From: Bacteroidales bacterium
Lineage (GTDB): Bacteria > Bacteroidota > Bacteroidia > Bacteroidales > DTU049
NCBI GenBank assembly: GCA_026418905.1
Contig: JAOAAK010000003.1
Coordinates: 62,001-126,000 of the forward strand
Length of the DNA stretch: 64,000 bases
Reading direction: 5' to 3'
Position numbers and translations under genes: made by a program. Numbering within the stretch: the first letter of the stretch is position 1; every line of letters starts with the position of its first letter. A model generated the notes under the pieces. It made no database searches, was not told the origin of the DNA, and saw nothing but the letters and a program-made list of their open reading frames with translations. Positions 37,032 to 45,671 of the stretch are shown in pieces.

Positions 37032-37559
37032 TTATAGGTTAAACTTTTCATGAGCTTCTTTCTTTAAAAAACTCGAAGCCTTTTGAAGGGCAGGTTCAGC
37101 ACTTTTCATAAATTCCTCAAATATACCTGATATAAAATCGGTGGGAGTTGAGTCTTCAGTCAGACGACTGTGAACAACATTGATGATACGAATCATATCT
37201 TCTTTGGCGGAACGGATAAGCTGCCAAGCTTCATGAGACATGTAAATCTGCTGAGATAAATTATGATCAAACTCTTCACGGATGTTTTTTACCAACAAAT
37301 GTTTAAACTCATTTACGGATAGAGTTGGATCAAATAACCTAAAAATTAAAGTTTCGGGATTAATTCTTTCAAGATATAACATCATCCTTTCATATGCTTG
37401 TAATTGGACTGGTAAGATAATTTTTTCTCTTTCAGTTATCCTTATTTTTTCCTGCATATTCTGTTGAGATTCGAGAAAATTTTTTATTAAGAAAAAAGCT
37501 GTCAAAAAAACCACGAGTGCAGGTATAGTCAATTTAACGATTTCCATGAGATCTTCCAT
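37032..37559 (-). CDS. Conserved membrane-anchored protein of unknown function
   Basis: 175 aa with one N-terminal membrane segment (~8-27, IPALVVFLTAFFLIKNFL) followed by a cytoplasmic helical domain with LQAYERMMLYLERINPETLI and MSHEAWQLIRSAKEDMIRIIN. This combination is a conserved Bacteroidota-only family (I believe DUF7935), with no known role. It is first in the run with the hydrolase-like and DUF2279 genes; the gap to the next gene is 11 nt. Confidence 0.65.
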   Translation of the reverse strand: MEDLMEIVKLTIPALVVFLTAFFLIKNFLESQQNMQEKIRITEREKIILPVQLQAYERMMLYLERINPETLIFRLFDPTLSVNEFKHLLVKNIREEFDHNLSQQIYMSHEAWQLIRSAKEDMIRIINVVHSRLTEDSTPTDFISGIFEEFMKSAEPALQKASSFLKKEAHEKFNL

Positions 37560-37570
37560 CTTTTTTTTGA

Positions 37571-37578
37571 CAAATATA
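37571..37578 (-). promoter_or_regulatory. -7 promoter element of the 37032-37559 gene
   Basis: TATATTTG on the minus strand matches TAnnTTTG, 11 nt upstream of the ATG at 37559. It is divergent from the dapD promoter 27 nt away. Confidence 0.55.
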
Positions 37579-37584
37579 AAACAT

Positions 37585-37612
37585 TTTGGGTCATGAAAAT
37601 ATGTTACTTTTG
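37585..37612 (+). promoter_or_regulatory. dapD promoter (-33 TTTG and -7 TACTTTTG)
   Basis: TTTG at 37585-37588 and TACTTTTG at 37605-37612 are 16 nt apart, the best -33/-7 pair in the window. The ATG of dapD is 14 nt downstream. Confidence 0.6.
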
Positions 37613-37626
37613 GAAAAAGGCTCTAT

Positions 37627-38451
37627 ATGGATATTTCCAGAATTAAGCAAAACATTGAAGAAGCATTCGAACATAAAGAACTGCTGAAAGAAAAAAATTA
37701 CCAAAATGCAGTAGAAGAAACTATTGCACTGCTTGATGAAGGTAAAATACGGGTAGCAACTCCTGGAATAAATCACAAATGGGAAACTCATGAATGGATC
37801 AAAAAGGCCATCCTTCTTTATTTTCAATTGAAGGAAATGAAATTATACGAACTCCCACCTTTTGAATTTTACGATAAAATTCCCCTTAAAACTAATTATA
37901 GATCAAAAGGTGTCCGAGTAGTACCTCATGCCATTGCTAGATATGGTTCATTTATTTCGGCTGGTGTTGTAATGATGCCATCTTATGTCAACATAGGAGC
38001 ATATGTCGATGAAGGGACAATGATAGACACATGGGCTACAGTCGGCTCTTGCGCTCAAATCGGCAAATACGTGCATTTAAGTGGAGGGGTTGGGATTGGA
38101 GGAGTTTTAGAACCACCACAAGCTCAGCCAGTTATCATAGAAGATTATTGTTTCATCGGTTCACGTTCGATTATCGTTGAAGGAGTACACATTGGCAGAG
38201 AAGCAGTGATCGGAGCTGGGGTCATCCTTACTGCTTCCACTAAAATTATAGACGTCTCTAAAGAGAAATCCATCATTTATCAAGGATACGTGCCACCTAG
38301 ATCTGTGGTAATTTCAGGATGTATGCCAAAAGAATTCCGTGCTGGAACGTATTACGTTCCCGTCGCATTAATCATCGGCGAAAGGAAACCATCTACAGAC
38401 GTCAAAACTTCTCTTAACGAAACATTGAGATTTTTTAATGTCCCTGTTTGA
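37627..38451 (+). CDS. dapD: 2,3,4,5-tetrahydropyridine-2,6-dicarboxylate N-succinyltransferase
   Basis: 274 aa. Transfers succinyl from succinyl-CoA to tetrahydrodipicolinate in the succinylase branch of lysine and meso-diaminopimelate synthesis. An N-terminal helical domain (~1-75) is followed by hexapeptide repeats of a left-handed beta helix (~105-235, GAYVDEGTMIDTWATVGSCA, VHLSGGVGIGGVLEP, GSRSIIVEGVHIGREAVIG) and a short C-terminal strand region. Trimeric and cytoplasmic. Its stop and the stop of the convergent HMA gene abut as TGATCA. Confidence 0.96.
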   Translation: MDISRIKQNIEEAFEHKELLKEKNYQNAVEETIALLDEGKIRVATPGINHKWETHEWIKKAILLYFQLKEMKLYELPPFEFYDKIPLKTNYRSKGVRVVPHAIARYGSFISAGVVMMPSYVNIGAYVDEGTMIDTWATVGSCAQIGKYVHLSGGVGIGGVLEPPQAQPVIIEDYCFIGSRSIIVEGVHIGREAVIGAGVILTASTKIIDVSKEKSIIYQGYVPPRSVVISGCMPKEFRAGTYYVPVALIIGERKPSTDVKTSLNETLRFFNVPV

Positions 38452-38799
38452 TCAATGATGATCTCCTTCATCATGCCCGTGTGAACAAGCTTTCTTGATT
38501 TTAGTTTCAGCAGGTGAGCGGTCGGTTAGATACCCAATTTTGTGAAAATGTTCTACGATCTGAGGGGTGTTCACCTTCGTACTGTCATAAACGATGGTAA
38601 CGATCTTGGTTGTCACATCAGCTTTGACAAACTTAATTCCTTCCTTTTGCGACAATTCGTTTTCAATCAGTGCTTTTCCTCTTTCACAATGAAAACCAAC
38701 CTTTAAATGAATTTCTCTTAAGTTAGGATTATCCTGGCTTTGGCAACATAAAAAAACACCACCCCACAGAAAAATTAAAACTAAAAACAACGTTCTCAT
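38452..38799 (-). CDS. Exported heavy-metal-associated (HMA) domain protein with His-rich tail
   Basis: 115 aa. The N-terminal segment TLFLVLIFLWGGVFLCC carries a lipobox-like Cys pair, so it is exported or a lipoprotein. An HMA (ferredoxin-like) domain follows, but the metal loop is HCERGKALIE, with a single Cys instead of CxxC. The C-terminus is CSHGHDEGDHH, a second possible metal site. A role in binding or sensing Cu or another transition metal is inferred. It lies 4 nt downstream of fumC and probably shares its transcript. Confidence 0.7.
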   Translation of the reverse strand: MRTLFLVLIFLWGGVFLCCQSQDNPNLREIHLKVGFHCERGKALIENELSQKEGIKFVKADVTTKIVTIVYDSTKVNTPQIVEHFHKIGYLTDRSPAETKIKKACSHGHDEGDHH

Positions 38800-38803
38800 A
38801 TGT

Positions 38804-40186
38804 TTATGTCATTTTTGATGGATCTACCCAACGATCAAAATCCTCGGCAGAGACGAACCCCAATTGCACGGCAGCCTCTTTTAGGGTGATATCTTCGTTA
38901 TAAGCTTTTTTAGCTACCATCGCAGCTTTTTCGTATCCAATATACGGATTTAAAGCAGTAACAAGCATAAGTGAATTGTTTAAATTTTCTTTGATGCGTT
39001 TTACATTAGGTTGAATTCCAACGACACAATTATTAGCAAAAGAATAACATGCATCTCCTAATATACGAGCAGCAAAGAGAAAGTTATATATCATCACAGG
39101 CATAAATACATTTAATTGAAAATGTCCTTGCATCCCACTTACGGTTATAGCAGTATCACAACCAATAACTTGAGCACAAACCATGGTCATAGCTTCTGCT
39201 TGAGTAGGATTTACCTTACCAGGCATAATGGACGATCCAGGTTCATTTTCTGGAAGTATAACTTCTCCGATTCCACATCGAGGCCCACTAGCTAAAAGAC
39301 GAATGTTATTTGCGATATGCATCAAGCTTACAGCTACAGTTTTTAAAGCTGAACTGGCTTCAACGATACCATCATGGGCCGACATGGCCTCAAACTTGTT
39401 CTGTGCTACAACAAATGGGAATCCAGTAAACTGAGAGATATATTCAACAGCTTTTTCATCAAACCCCTTGGGAGCATTTAACCCTGTCCCAACTGCGGTT
39501 CCCCCAATGGGAAGCTCCAATAAATGGGAAAAAGAATTTTTTATGGTTTTGATGCCATGATCCAGCTGAGAGACATAGCCGGAAAATTCCTGTCCTAATG
39601 TCAATGGTGTTGCATCCATGAGATGTGTACGACCTGTTTTTACAATCGTTTTAAACTCTTCACTTTTACTTTGGAGTGTATCTCTAAGTTTTTCTAAAGC
39701 TGGAACAGTATGTGTAACCAGCATTTTGTAAGCAGATATATGCATGGCCGTGGGAAAAACATCATTGGTGCTTTGACTTTTATTAACATCGTCGTTAGGA
39801 TGTAGAACTTTTTTCGTATCATCTAACTTACCTCCCATCAAAACATGAGCTCGATTCGCAATAACTTCATTGAGGTTCATGTTGGTTTGAGTTCCGGAGC
39901 CCGTTTGCCAAACCACTAGAGGAAACTGATCAGCTAATTCACCTTTGATGATCTCATCACAAACTCGTGCAATTAATTCTGCCTTTTCTTTTGAAAGAAC
40001 TCCTAGATCATAATTGGCATAAGCCGCTGCTTTTTTAACTATAGCCAGAGCTTCAATCACTTCGACAGGCATCGGGGTGCCACCTATCTTAAAATTCTCT
40101 AAGGAACGTTGTGTTTGAGCACCCCAATACTTATCAACAGGAACTTTAACTTCCCCCATTGTATCGTGTTCTATTCTATAACCCAT
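38804..40186 (-). CDS. fumC: Fumarate hydratase class II
   Basis: 460 aa, interconverts fumarate and malate in the TCA cycle; cytoplasmic homotetramer without an iron-sulfur cluster. The superfamily signature [16 protein letters not shown] (~315-330) contains the catalytic Ser loop, and [19 protein letters not shown] and [19 protein letters not shown] are the other two conserved regions. Full length. Promoter element upstream on the minus strand. Confidence 0.96.
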   Translation of the reverse strand: MGYRIEHDTMGEVKVPVDKYWGAQTQRSLENFKIGGTPMPVEVIEALAIVKKAAAYANYDLGVLSKEKAELIARVCDEIIKGELADQFPLVVWQTGSGTQTNMNLNEVIANRAHVLMGGKLDDTKKVLHPNDDVNKSQSTNDVFPTAMHISAYKMLVTHTVPALEKLRDTLQSKSEEFKTIVKTGRTHLMDATPLTLGQEFSGYVSQLDHGIKTIKNSFSHLLELPIGGTAVGTGLNAPKGFDEKAVEYISQFTGFPFVVAQNKFEAMSAHDGIVEASSALKTVAVSLMHIANNIRLLASGPRCGIGEVILPENEPGSSIMPGKVNPTQAEAMTMVCAQVIGCDTAITVSGMQGHFQLNVFMPVMIYNFLFAARILGDACYSFANNCVVGIQPNVKRIKENLNNSLMLVTALNPYIGYEKAAMVAKKAYNEDITLKEAAVQLGFVSAEDFDRWVDPSKMT

Positions 40187-40206
40187 AATTAATTTTCATT
40201 TATTTA

Positions 40207-40214
40207 CAAAAATA
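40207..40214 (-). promoter_or_regulatory. -7 promoter element of fumC
   Basis: TATTTTTG on the minus strand matches TAnnTTTG, 20 nt upstream of the fumC ATG. Confidence 0.5.
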
Positions 40215-40251
40215 AAATGTTTAACTAAAATTAAGAACTTTGTAGAAAAAA

Positions 40252-40980
40252 ATGAAACAAACTCTACGAATTGTTGTTACTGAAGACGGAAGTACTACTT
40301 TCTTCTCGCCTGATTATCAAGAACATTTCCACAGCATTTCTGGAGCTGTGGGCGAAAGCCAACACGTTTTTATCAAACAAGGATTCGTTCCCAAAGCAAC
40401 ACAAAAAAAAATAGTTCGCATACTAGAAGTAGGATTTGGAACAGGACTTAACATGGTTTTAACTTCTCTAGAAGCAAAAAAAATGGGTGTTAAAGTTCAC
40501 TACATTGGAATTGAACCTCATCTGCTTCATTGGACCGAGGTTTCCAAATTGAATTATGCCGACATCTTAAATAATGAAGAAGTTCGCGAAATACTTATGA
40601 AAGCTTTTACTTCGAATTACGTCGTCCCACGATACATGAACGATAATCTTGTATTGCAAATTCTACAAGCACCTTTAGAAGAAGTTTCACTTAAACAGCT
40701 TTCTTTCGACGTTGTTTATTTTGACGCATTTAGCCCTAGTGCTCAACCCTCTTTATGGACTCAAGATGTATTTCGTAAAATTTTCGAAGCTATGCAGTTC
40801 GAAGGTTTTTTAGTTACATATGTTTCTAAAGGAGAAGTACGAAGAAACCTTGAAAGTATCGGTTTTATTGTAGAAAGGTTAAGTGGTTTTGGAAAAAAGC
40901 GTGAAATGCTCCGAGCCATAAAGCCTTTGGCAAAAATTCATGAACATCAAACTTCTAAAGATGAATGCTCAAAATATTAA
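40252..40980 (+). CDS. mnmD: tRNA (5-methylaminomethyl-2-thiouridine)(34)-methyltransferase MnmD
   Basis: 242 aa. SAM-dependent methylation of the nm5U wobble base to mnm5U; this is the stand-alone methyltransferase half of MnmC. The SAM motif is VRILEVGFGTGLNMVL, and the family signature is VVYFDAFSPSAQPSLWT followed by VTYVSKGEVRRNL and GFGKKREMLRA. No FAD-dependent MnmC oxidase domain is fused. The downstream NUDIX gene starts inside its 3' end, indicating coupling. Confidence 0.92.
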   Translation: MKQTLRIVVTEDGSTTFFSPDYQEHFHSISGAVGESQHVFIKQGFVPKATQKKIVRILEVGFGTGLNMVLTSLEAKKMGVKVHYIGIEPHLLHWTEVSKLNYADILNNEEVREILMKAFTSNYVVPRYMNDNLVLQILQAPLEEVSLKQLSFDVVYFDAFSPSAQPSLWTQDVFRKIFEAMQFEGFLVTYVSKGEVRRNLESIGFIVERLSGFGKKREMLRAIKPLAKIHEHQTSKDECSKY

Positions 40981-41416
40981 GCTTTCTATCAGAGTATATG
41001 GTCTGATTTCTGAGAATGAACATATTTTAATTTCTTACGAAAATTGGTATGATCGCAGTTTCTTTAAGTTTCCTGGTGGAGGACTCGAGCCAGGCGAATC
41101 GCCCATTCAAACGTTGCATCGCGAGTTTAAGGAAGAAATGTCTATTGAAATAAAAGATGCAGAACTGATTCATATTCCTCATAAAGTTATCTTTTCAATT
41201 TTTTACCCCAATACTCAAGTAATTCCAATTTACTATCGAGTTAAAGTTCAAAAATACAAAGACTTCCCATTGTTGAGGAAAGAGATACAACTCCCCAAGT
41301 TAAAACATAGCGAATTTGTATTCTTTTGGGTACCCTTTCAAGATGTTGAAAATTTACTTAGCTTTGAAAGCGACAAAGATAGCTGGTTCATTTTTTTAAA
41401 AAAATATCATCAATAA
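40961..41416 (+). CDS. NUDIX hydrolase
   Basis: 151 aa from the ATG at 40961 (an upstream ATG at 40940 would add 7 residues). The NUDIX box reads GGLEPGESPIQTLHREFKEE, i.e. Gx5Ex7REUxEE. The last conserved Gly of the box is Ser here (MSI), a mild deviation; all metal-binding Glu residues are present. The substrate (a nucleoside diphosphate derivative) is unknown. It overlaps mnmD by 20 nt and its stop overlaps the holB ATG by 1 nt. Confidence 0.85.
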   Translation: MNAQNIKLSIRVYGLISENEHILISYENWYDRSFFKFPGGGLEPGESPIQTLHREFKEEMSIEIKDAELIHIPHKVIFSIFYPNTQVIPIYYRVKVQKYKDFPLLRKEIQLPKLKHSEFVFFWVPFQDVENLLSFESDKDSWFIFLKKYHQ

Positions 41417-42582
41417 TGACTTTTAATAATCTTCCTTTTCTAAAGGATATCATAAAGAAACTTATTCACAACGTACAACAAAAAAAACTTGCTCACGCCC
41501 AGCTTTTTTGGGGTCCAGCAGGAAACGGAAAAATGGCTCTTGCATGGGCTTTTGCAAGCTATATTTTGTGCAAAAAGCGTTCTAACGAACAAGATCAAGA
41601 GGATAGTTGTGGAACATGCATATCTTGTCGGAAAATGCAAACTTTGACACATCCCGACTTTTATTGCATTTTTCCATTTCAAGCTGATGAAGGATCAAGC
41701 CCACTTACTTCTTTTGATTATATGAAAGAATTTAGATCATACATCATTCAACATCATGGGATGGTAGATTTTTACAGTTGGCTTCTTTTTACTCATAATG
41801 CTCGCAATGAAGAAAAGAAAAAACTCGGTATCATCAACGTAAAAACTATCGAGCAACTGATGGAATACATAGAATTAACTCCTGCAGAATCAGAATATAA
41901 AATTATTTTGATCTGGCTACCTGAATATATACAATATCAAGCTGCTCCCAAACTCTTGAAAATTCTCGAAGAACCACCTTTAAATACCATTTTTTTACTC
42001 GTATCAGAAAATAAAGATCAGATCCTTCCCACCATTCTTTCAAGGTTACAACAGTGGCATATTCCACCTATTTCAACTCAGCATATTCTTGAATTCTTGA
42101 ACCGACATTTTTCAAATTTTAATAGAGAAGTTCTTATTTCTGCTTCATACTTTGCAAGAAACAATGCTAGCAAGGCTGTTGAATACTTACTTTACAAAGA
42201 ACAATGGGAATTCATCTTGAATTTTTTTCGAAATTGGATGAGAGCTACTTATCAATTTTTACCTAGCAAATTACTTGAACTCACTCATGAATTTGCCCAA
42301 TTTAGTCGTGACCAGCAAAAACAACTCATCATCGAATCCTCTTATTTTATTTCCGATGCATTAAAGTTACATTTTAATATTTCTCCCCCCGACACTTTAC
42401 TTCTCCCAGATAGAGAATTTTTTGAAAAATTCTCAAAATTTGTTACTCCTGAATTTTATTTCGCGTTCGTAATTGAAGCAGACAAGGCAATTAGGGAAAT
42501 TGAGCGCAATGGCAACCCACGTCTCATTTTTCTTAATTTTTGTGAGAACATTAGAAATCATTTCATAAAACCTCAAAAATAA
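41416..42582 (+). CDS. holB: DNA polymerase III delta' subunit
   Basis: 388 aa. Clamp-loader AAA+ subunit. The Walker A-like loop is GPAGNGKMA (Thr/Ser replaced by Met, consistent with delta' not hydrolysing ATP). The zinc site is supplied by Cys residues in YILCKK and DSCGTCISCRKM, and the partner-contact regions IIKAPKLLKILEEPP-like (YQAAPKLLKILEEPPLNT) and ILSRLQ (in place of SRC) are seen. The C-terminal ~180 residues form the helical collar domain. Convergent with the dehydrogenase gene, 1 nt apart. Confidence 0.85.
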   Translation: MTFNNLPFLKDIIKKLIHNVQQKKLAHAQLFWGPAGNGKMALAWAFASYILCKKRSNEQDQEDSCGTCISCRKMQTLTHPDFYCIFPFQADEGSSPLTSFDYMKEFRSYIIQHHGMVDFYSWLLFTHNARNEEKKKLGIINVKTIEQLMEYIELTPAESEYKIILIWLPEYIQYQAAPKLLKILEEPPLNTIFLLVSENKDQILPTILSRLQQWHIPPISTQHILEFLNRHFSNFNREVLISASYFARNNASKAVEYLLYKEQWEFILNFFRNWMRATYQFLPSKLLELTHEFAQFSRDQQKQLIIESSYFISDALKLHFNISPPDTLLLPDREFFEKFSKFVTPEFYFAFVIEADKAIREIERNGNPRLIFLNFCENIRNHFIKPQK

Positions 42583-42583
42583 A

Positions 42584-45511
42584 TCATCCTTTATTCTTGA
42601 AAGCATCCCATAAGATTTCAACAGGATGTAGAGCAACTCGTTGAGTGCCATCCATGATCTGCTGTCGGCAGCTTATTCCAGAAGCAACAACGTATTCACC
42701 ATCTTTGATTTTACGAACAAAAGGAAAGAGTATTAATTCTCCAATTTTCCTACTAATGGAATAATGCTCCTTTTCATAACCAAAAGAGCCTGCCATTCCA
42801 CAACAACCTGAGGGAATTTCATGTACCTCGTAATTTTCTGGAATAGATAAGAATTTTCTTGTAACATCAGTTCCCACAAGTGCTTTTTGCTGACAATGGC
42901 CATGAAAGTAGATTACTTTCTCTTCCGTAGTAAAGCAATTCCTAGATATGTAACCTTCTTCATAATCTTTGACAATCAATTCTTCAAGTAAAAGAGAGCA
43001 AGAGGCAAGTCGCATAGCTTCATTTTTTAGCTCCCCTCTGCAAAGTTGAGGATATTCATCTCGGAAACTTAGAATGGCAGAAGGTTCAATTCCGACAAGG
43101 GGCTCCTTTTCTGAAACAAGCGATGCAAGTGTTTTTACATTTTTTTCGGCTATTTTTTGTGCTCTAGCTAGTAAACCCTTCGATATGAACGTACGACCAC
43201 TTATGTCATGTTTAGGTATAATCACTTCGTAACCTAGAGACGTAAGCAATTTAACAGTAACAATTCCTAATTCCACATCTTGACGATTGGTAAATTCATC
43301 CACAAAAAGATATACTCGTTTAAATTTTTTTGAAGAAGCATTGAATTTTGTTAAGTTTTTTCTTGCCCAACGTCGAAACGAAAAGGAAGAAAGCTTAAAC
43401 AATTTTCTTTCTGGTGAAAATCCTAGTAAACCCAGTGATAAACGAGAAAACCAGCGAATTGATCTAAATTTATTATATATTTTAGAAAAGGGTTGTAAAA
43501 TAGCCATTACCGTATCGAAATAGGCAACGATTAATGTTCGAAGCGGTACACGATGATTTTTGTACCATTGAAAAAGAAATTCGGCTTTGTATGCTGCCAT
43601 GTCAATGTTAGATGGACATTCAGCTTTGCAAAGTTTACAAGAAAGACATAAATCTAAGACTTTATATAAATCCGGATGATTAAATGGATTGGGATTTTGG
43701 TTAAGCGTAAGTATTTCCCGAAGAGTATTTGCACGAGCACGAGTCGAATTCTTCTCATCCCATGTTGCTTGATAGCTTGGACACATACCTCCACGTGCTG
43801 TATGAGGTTTCCGGCAATCTCCGCTTCCATTACATCTTTCGACCGCTCTCAGTATGCCACCATCTTGACTAAAATCTAACAGAGTAGGTATAGTAGGATG
43901 AAGTTTCCCGGTTTCGTATCGTAGATGGGAAGTAAGAGGTGGTGCATCTAAAATTTTGCCAGGATTTAAAATACCGTTTGGATCGAAAGTTTTTTTTATA
44001 GCTTTAAATAAATCTATGATCTCTGGACCAAAAACGATTGGCAATAACTCAGCCCTAAGTCTTCCATCTCCATGTTCCCCACTTATTGAACCGCGATACT
44101 TTTTTACAATTTCAGCAGTTTCATAGGCTATTTCTTTGAATTTAATAACATCTCGGACGTCTTTCAAATTCAACATGGGTCGCAGATGAAGTTCCCCTGC
44201 CCCAACGTGAGCATAATAAACGCAAAAAAGGTTTAATCGATCAAAAACTTGTTGTATATCTTCGACAAATGCTGGTAAATCTTCTGGTCGAACAGCTACG
44301 TCTTCAATCACGGCAACTGGTTTGGCATCCCCTGGATGGTTAGTTAAGACTCCTAGGCCAGCTTTACGTAAGTCCCAAATTTTTTGACTTTCCTTTCCTC
44401 GTAAAAAAGGAAAATAATAACCTATACTCTTCTGTTTTAGTTTTTCTACTAATTCTTTTACTTTTTCAAAAAGCTTTTCCTCTGACTCCTCAGCATACTC
44501 AACCAGCAGAATAGCAGCAGGATCTCCTTCGACAAAGGATCGGTTCTGATGTTGCAAGGGATTTTTCGAAGCTAGATCCAAAATAGTTTTATCCATCAAT
44601 TCAACTGCCGTTGGACTGGTTTCCAAGGCGACCAAATTCCCAAGCAATGCCTCCTTCAAGGTATGACAATGAACGCAAACCACGCCACTCTGAGAAGGAG
44701 GAAGAGAAACAAGATTAAGCTTCATGTTCGTTACAAGGGCCAATGTCCCCTCACTACCAGCCAAAAATTTAGCCAAATTGAATTTTTCATTCCCCCCATA
44801 TGGTTCCATCTGAAAAAAAATGTCCAAGGGATAACCAGCATTTCTCCTTTTAATTTCTGGATGAGGAAACTTAGTATTAATCAAATTACGTTTTTTTTCA
44901 TCGGATATAATTGAATGAATTTGACGATAAATTTCACCCTCGAGTGAGGTTAGATTCAATTTTTTTTCCCATTCAGAAATAGTTAATGGACCAAAATTTA
45001 CGAGTGATCCATCCGACAAAATCGCATCTACCTCAATAACATGATCACGCACAGAACCGTATATCAGACTACGCGAACCACAAGAATTATTACCTAACAT
45101 TCCACCCAACGTGCAACGAGAAGAAGTGCTTGTTTCAGGACCAAAAAATAAATGATAAGGACGTAAGAAACGATTAAGCTCATCCAATATAACACCTGGT
45201 TCAATGCGAACCCAATGTTCTTCTACATTTAATTCAATGATGTGAGTCATGTAGCGAGAAAAATCTATTACCACACCATTCCCAACTACCTGACCGGCCA
45301 ACGAAGTTCCAGCCCCACGAGCAATTAAAGAAAATCCTTTCTGATTTGCTAAATCAACCAAATTTTTTACATCTTGCCAGTGCTTTGGGTAAACCACCGC
45401 CTGAGGATATTCCTTATAGACGGATGCATCAGTAGCGTAAAGTCTCCGATACAACAAACTTGTTTCAACATCAAAACCTTCTCGAGCTAAAGTCTCTATA
45501 TGTAGATCCAT
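42584..45511 (-). CDS. FAD-linked oxidase fused to iron-sulfur/CCG module (GlcD-GlpC type dehydrogenase)
   Basis: 975 aa from the ATG at 45511 (an in-frame TTG at 45514 is ignored). The N-terminal FAD-binding PCMH domain (~15-230) contains ARGAGTSLAGQVVGNGVVID. The FAD-linked oxidase C domain (~230-530) has VYYAHVGAGELHLRPML and SGEHGDGRLRAE. Then come two 4Fe-4S motifs, one in CNGSGDCRKPHTARGGMC, the other CLSCKLCKAECPSNIDM. A CCG domain ends the protein (HGHCQQKALVG, IPSGCCGMAGSFG). It resembles YdiJ/D-2-hydroxyacid dehydrogenases that feed electrons to quinones. The substrate (D-lactate, D-2-hydroxyglutarate or glycolate) is not resolvable. Confidence 0.9.
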   Translation of the reverse strand: MDLHIETLAREGFDVETSLLYRRLYATDASVYKEYPQAVVYPKHWQDVKNLVDLANQKGFSLIARGAGTSLAGQVVGNGVVIDFSRYMTHIIELNVEEHWVRIEPGVILDELNRFLRPYHLFFGPETSTSSRCTLGGMLGNNSCGSRSLIYGSVRDHVIEVDAILSDGSLVNFGPLTISEWEKKLNLTSLEGEIYRQIHSIISDEKKRNLINTKFPHPEIKRRNAGYPLDIFFQMEPYGGNEKFNLAKFLAGSEGTLALVTNMKLNLVSLPPSQSGVVCVHCHTLKEALLGNLVALETSPTAVELMDKTILDLASKNPLQHQNRSFVEGDPAAILLVEYAEESEEKLFEKVKELVEKLKQKSIGYYFPFLRGKESQKIWDLRKAGLGVLTNHPGDAKPVAVIEDVAVRPEDLPAFVEDIQQVFDRLNLFCVYYAHVGAGELHLRPMLNLKDVRDVIKFKEIAYETAEIVKKYRGSISGEHGDGRLRAELLPIVFGPEIIDLFKAIKKTFDPNGILNPGKILDAPPLTSHLRYETGKLHPTIPTLLDFSQDGGILRAVERCNGSGDCRKPHTARGGMCPSYQATWDEKNSTRARANTLREILTLNQNPNPFNHPDLYKVLDLCLSCKLCKAECPSNIDMAAYKAEFLFQWYKNHRVPLRTLIVAYFDTVMAILQPFSKIYNKFRSIRWFSRLSLGLLGFSPERKLFKLSSFSFRRWARKNLTKFNASSKKFKRVYLFVDEFTNRQDVELGIVTVKLLTSLGYEVIIPKHDISGRTFISKGLLARAQKIAEKNVKTLASLVSEKEPLVGIEPSAILSFRDEYPQLCRGELKNEAMRLASCSLLLEELIVKDYEEGYISRNCFTTEEKVIYFHGHCQQKALVGTDVTRKFLSIPENYEVHEIPSGCCGMAGSFGYEKEHYSISRKIGELILFPFVRKIKDGEYVVASGISCRQQIMDGTQRVALHPVEILWDAFKNKG

Positions 45512-45524
45512 CAAAAAATTTTCG

Positions 45525-45532
45525 CAAAAATA
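45525..45532 (-). promoter_or_regulatory. -7 promoter element of the GlcD-GlpC gene
   Basis: TATTTTTG on the minus strand matches TAnnTTTG, 13 nt upstream of the chosen ATG (45511). Confidence 0.5.
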
Positions 45533-45581
45533 TAGAGTTTTACATTGTAGAACATGTGAATGCTAAGACTTCAAAAAACAA

Positions 45582-45598
45582 AAAAGGTTAAACCTTTT
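45582..45598. repeat. Palindrome AAAAGGTTAAACCTTTT (possible operator)
   Basis: A 6-bp inverted repeat around TTAAA. A near copy, AAAAGGGTAAACCTTTT, lies at 34730-34746 upstream of the TonB receptor. Here it lies between the divergent GlcD-GlpC and T9SS genes. Confidence 0.35.
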
Positions 45599-45638
45599 GA
45601 CATATATCAATCTTTTTTTTTTAAATGAAAATCTTGTA

Positions 45639-45646
45639 TAATTTTG
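45639..45646 (+). promoter_or_regulatory. -7 promoter element of the repeat-containing T9SS gene
   Basis: TAATTTTG matches TAnnTTTG and ends 25 nt before the ATG at 45672. Confidence 0.5.
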
Positions 45647-45671
45647 ATAAACAATTCTAAAATTTTAACCT

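Noticed and set aside
40961-41416. Gly-to-Ser change in the NUDIX box as loss of function
   Set aside because: All metal-binding Glu residues and the Arg are present, and this position varies in active members.
41416-42582. Degenerate Walker A of HolB as a sign of decay
   Set aside because: Delta' subunits normally do not hydrolyse ATP; loss of the Thr/Ser is expected.
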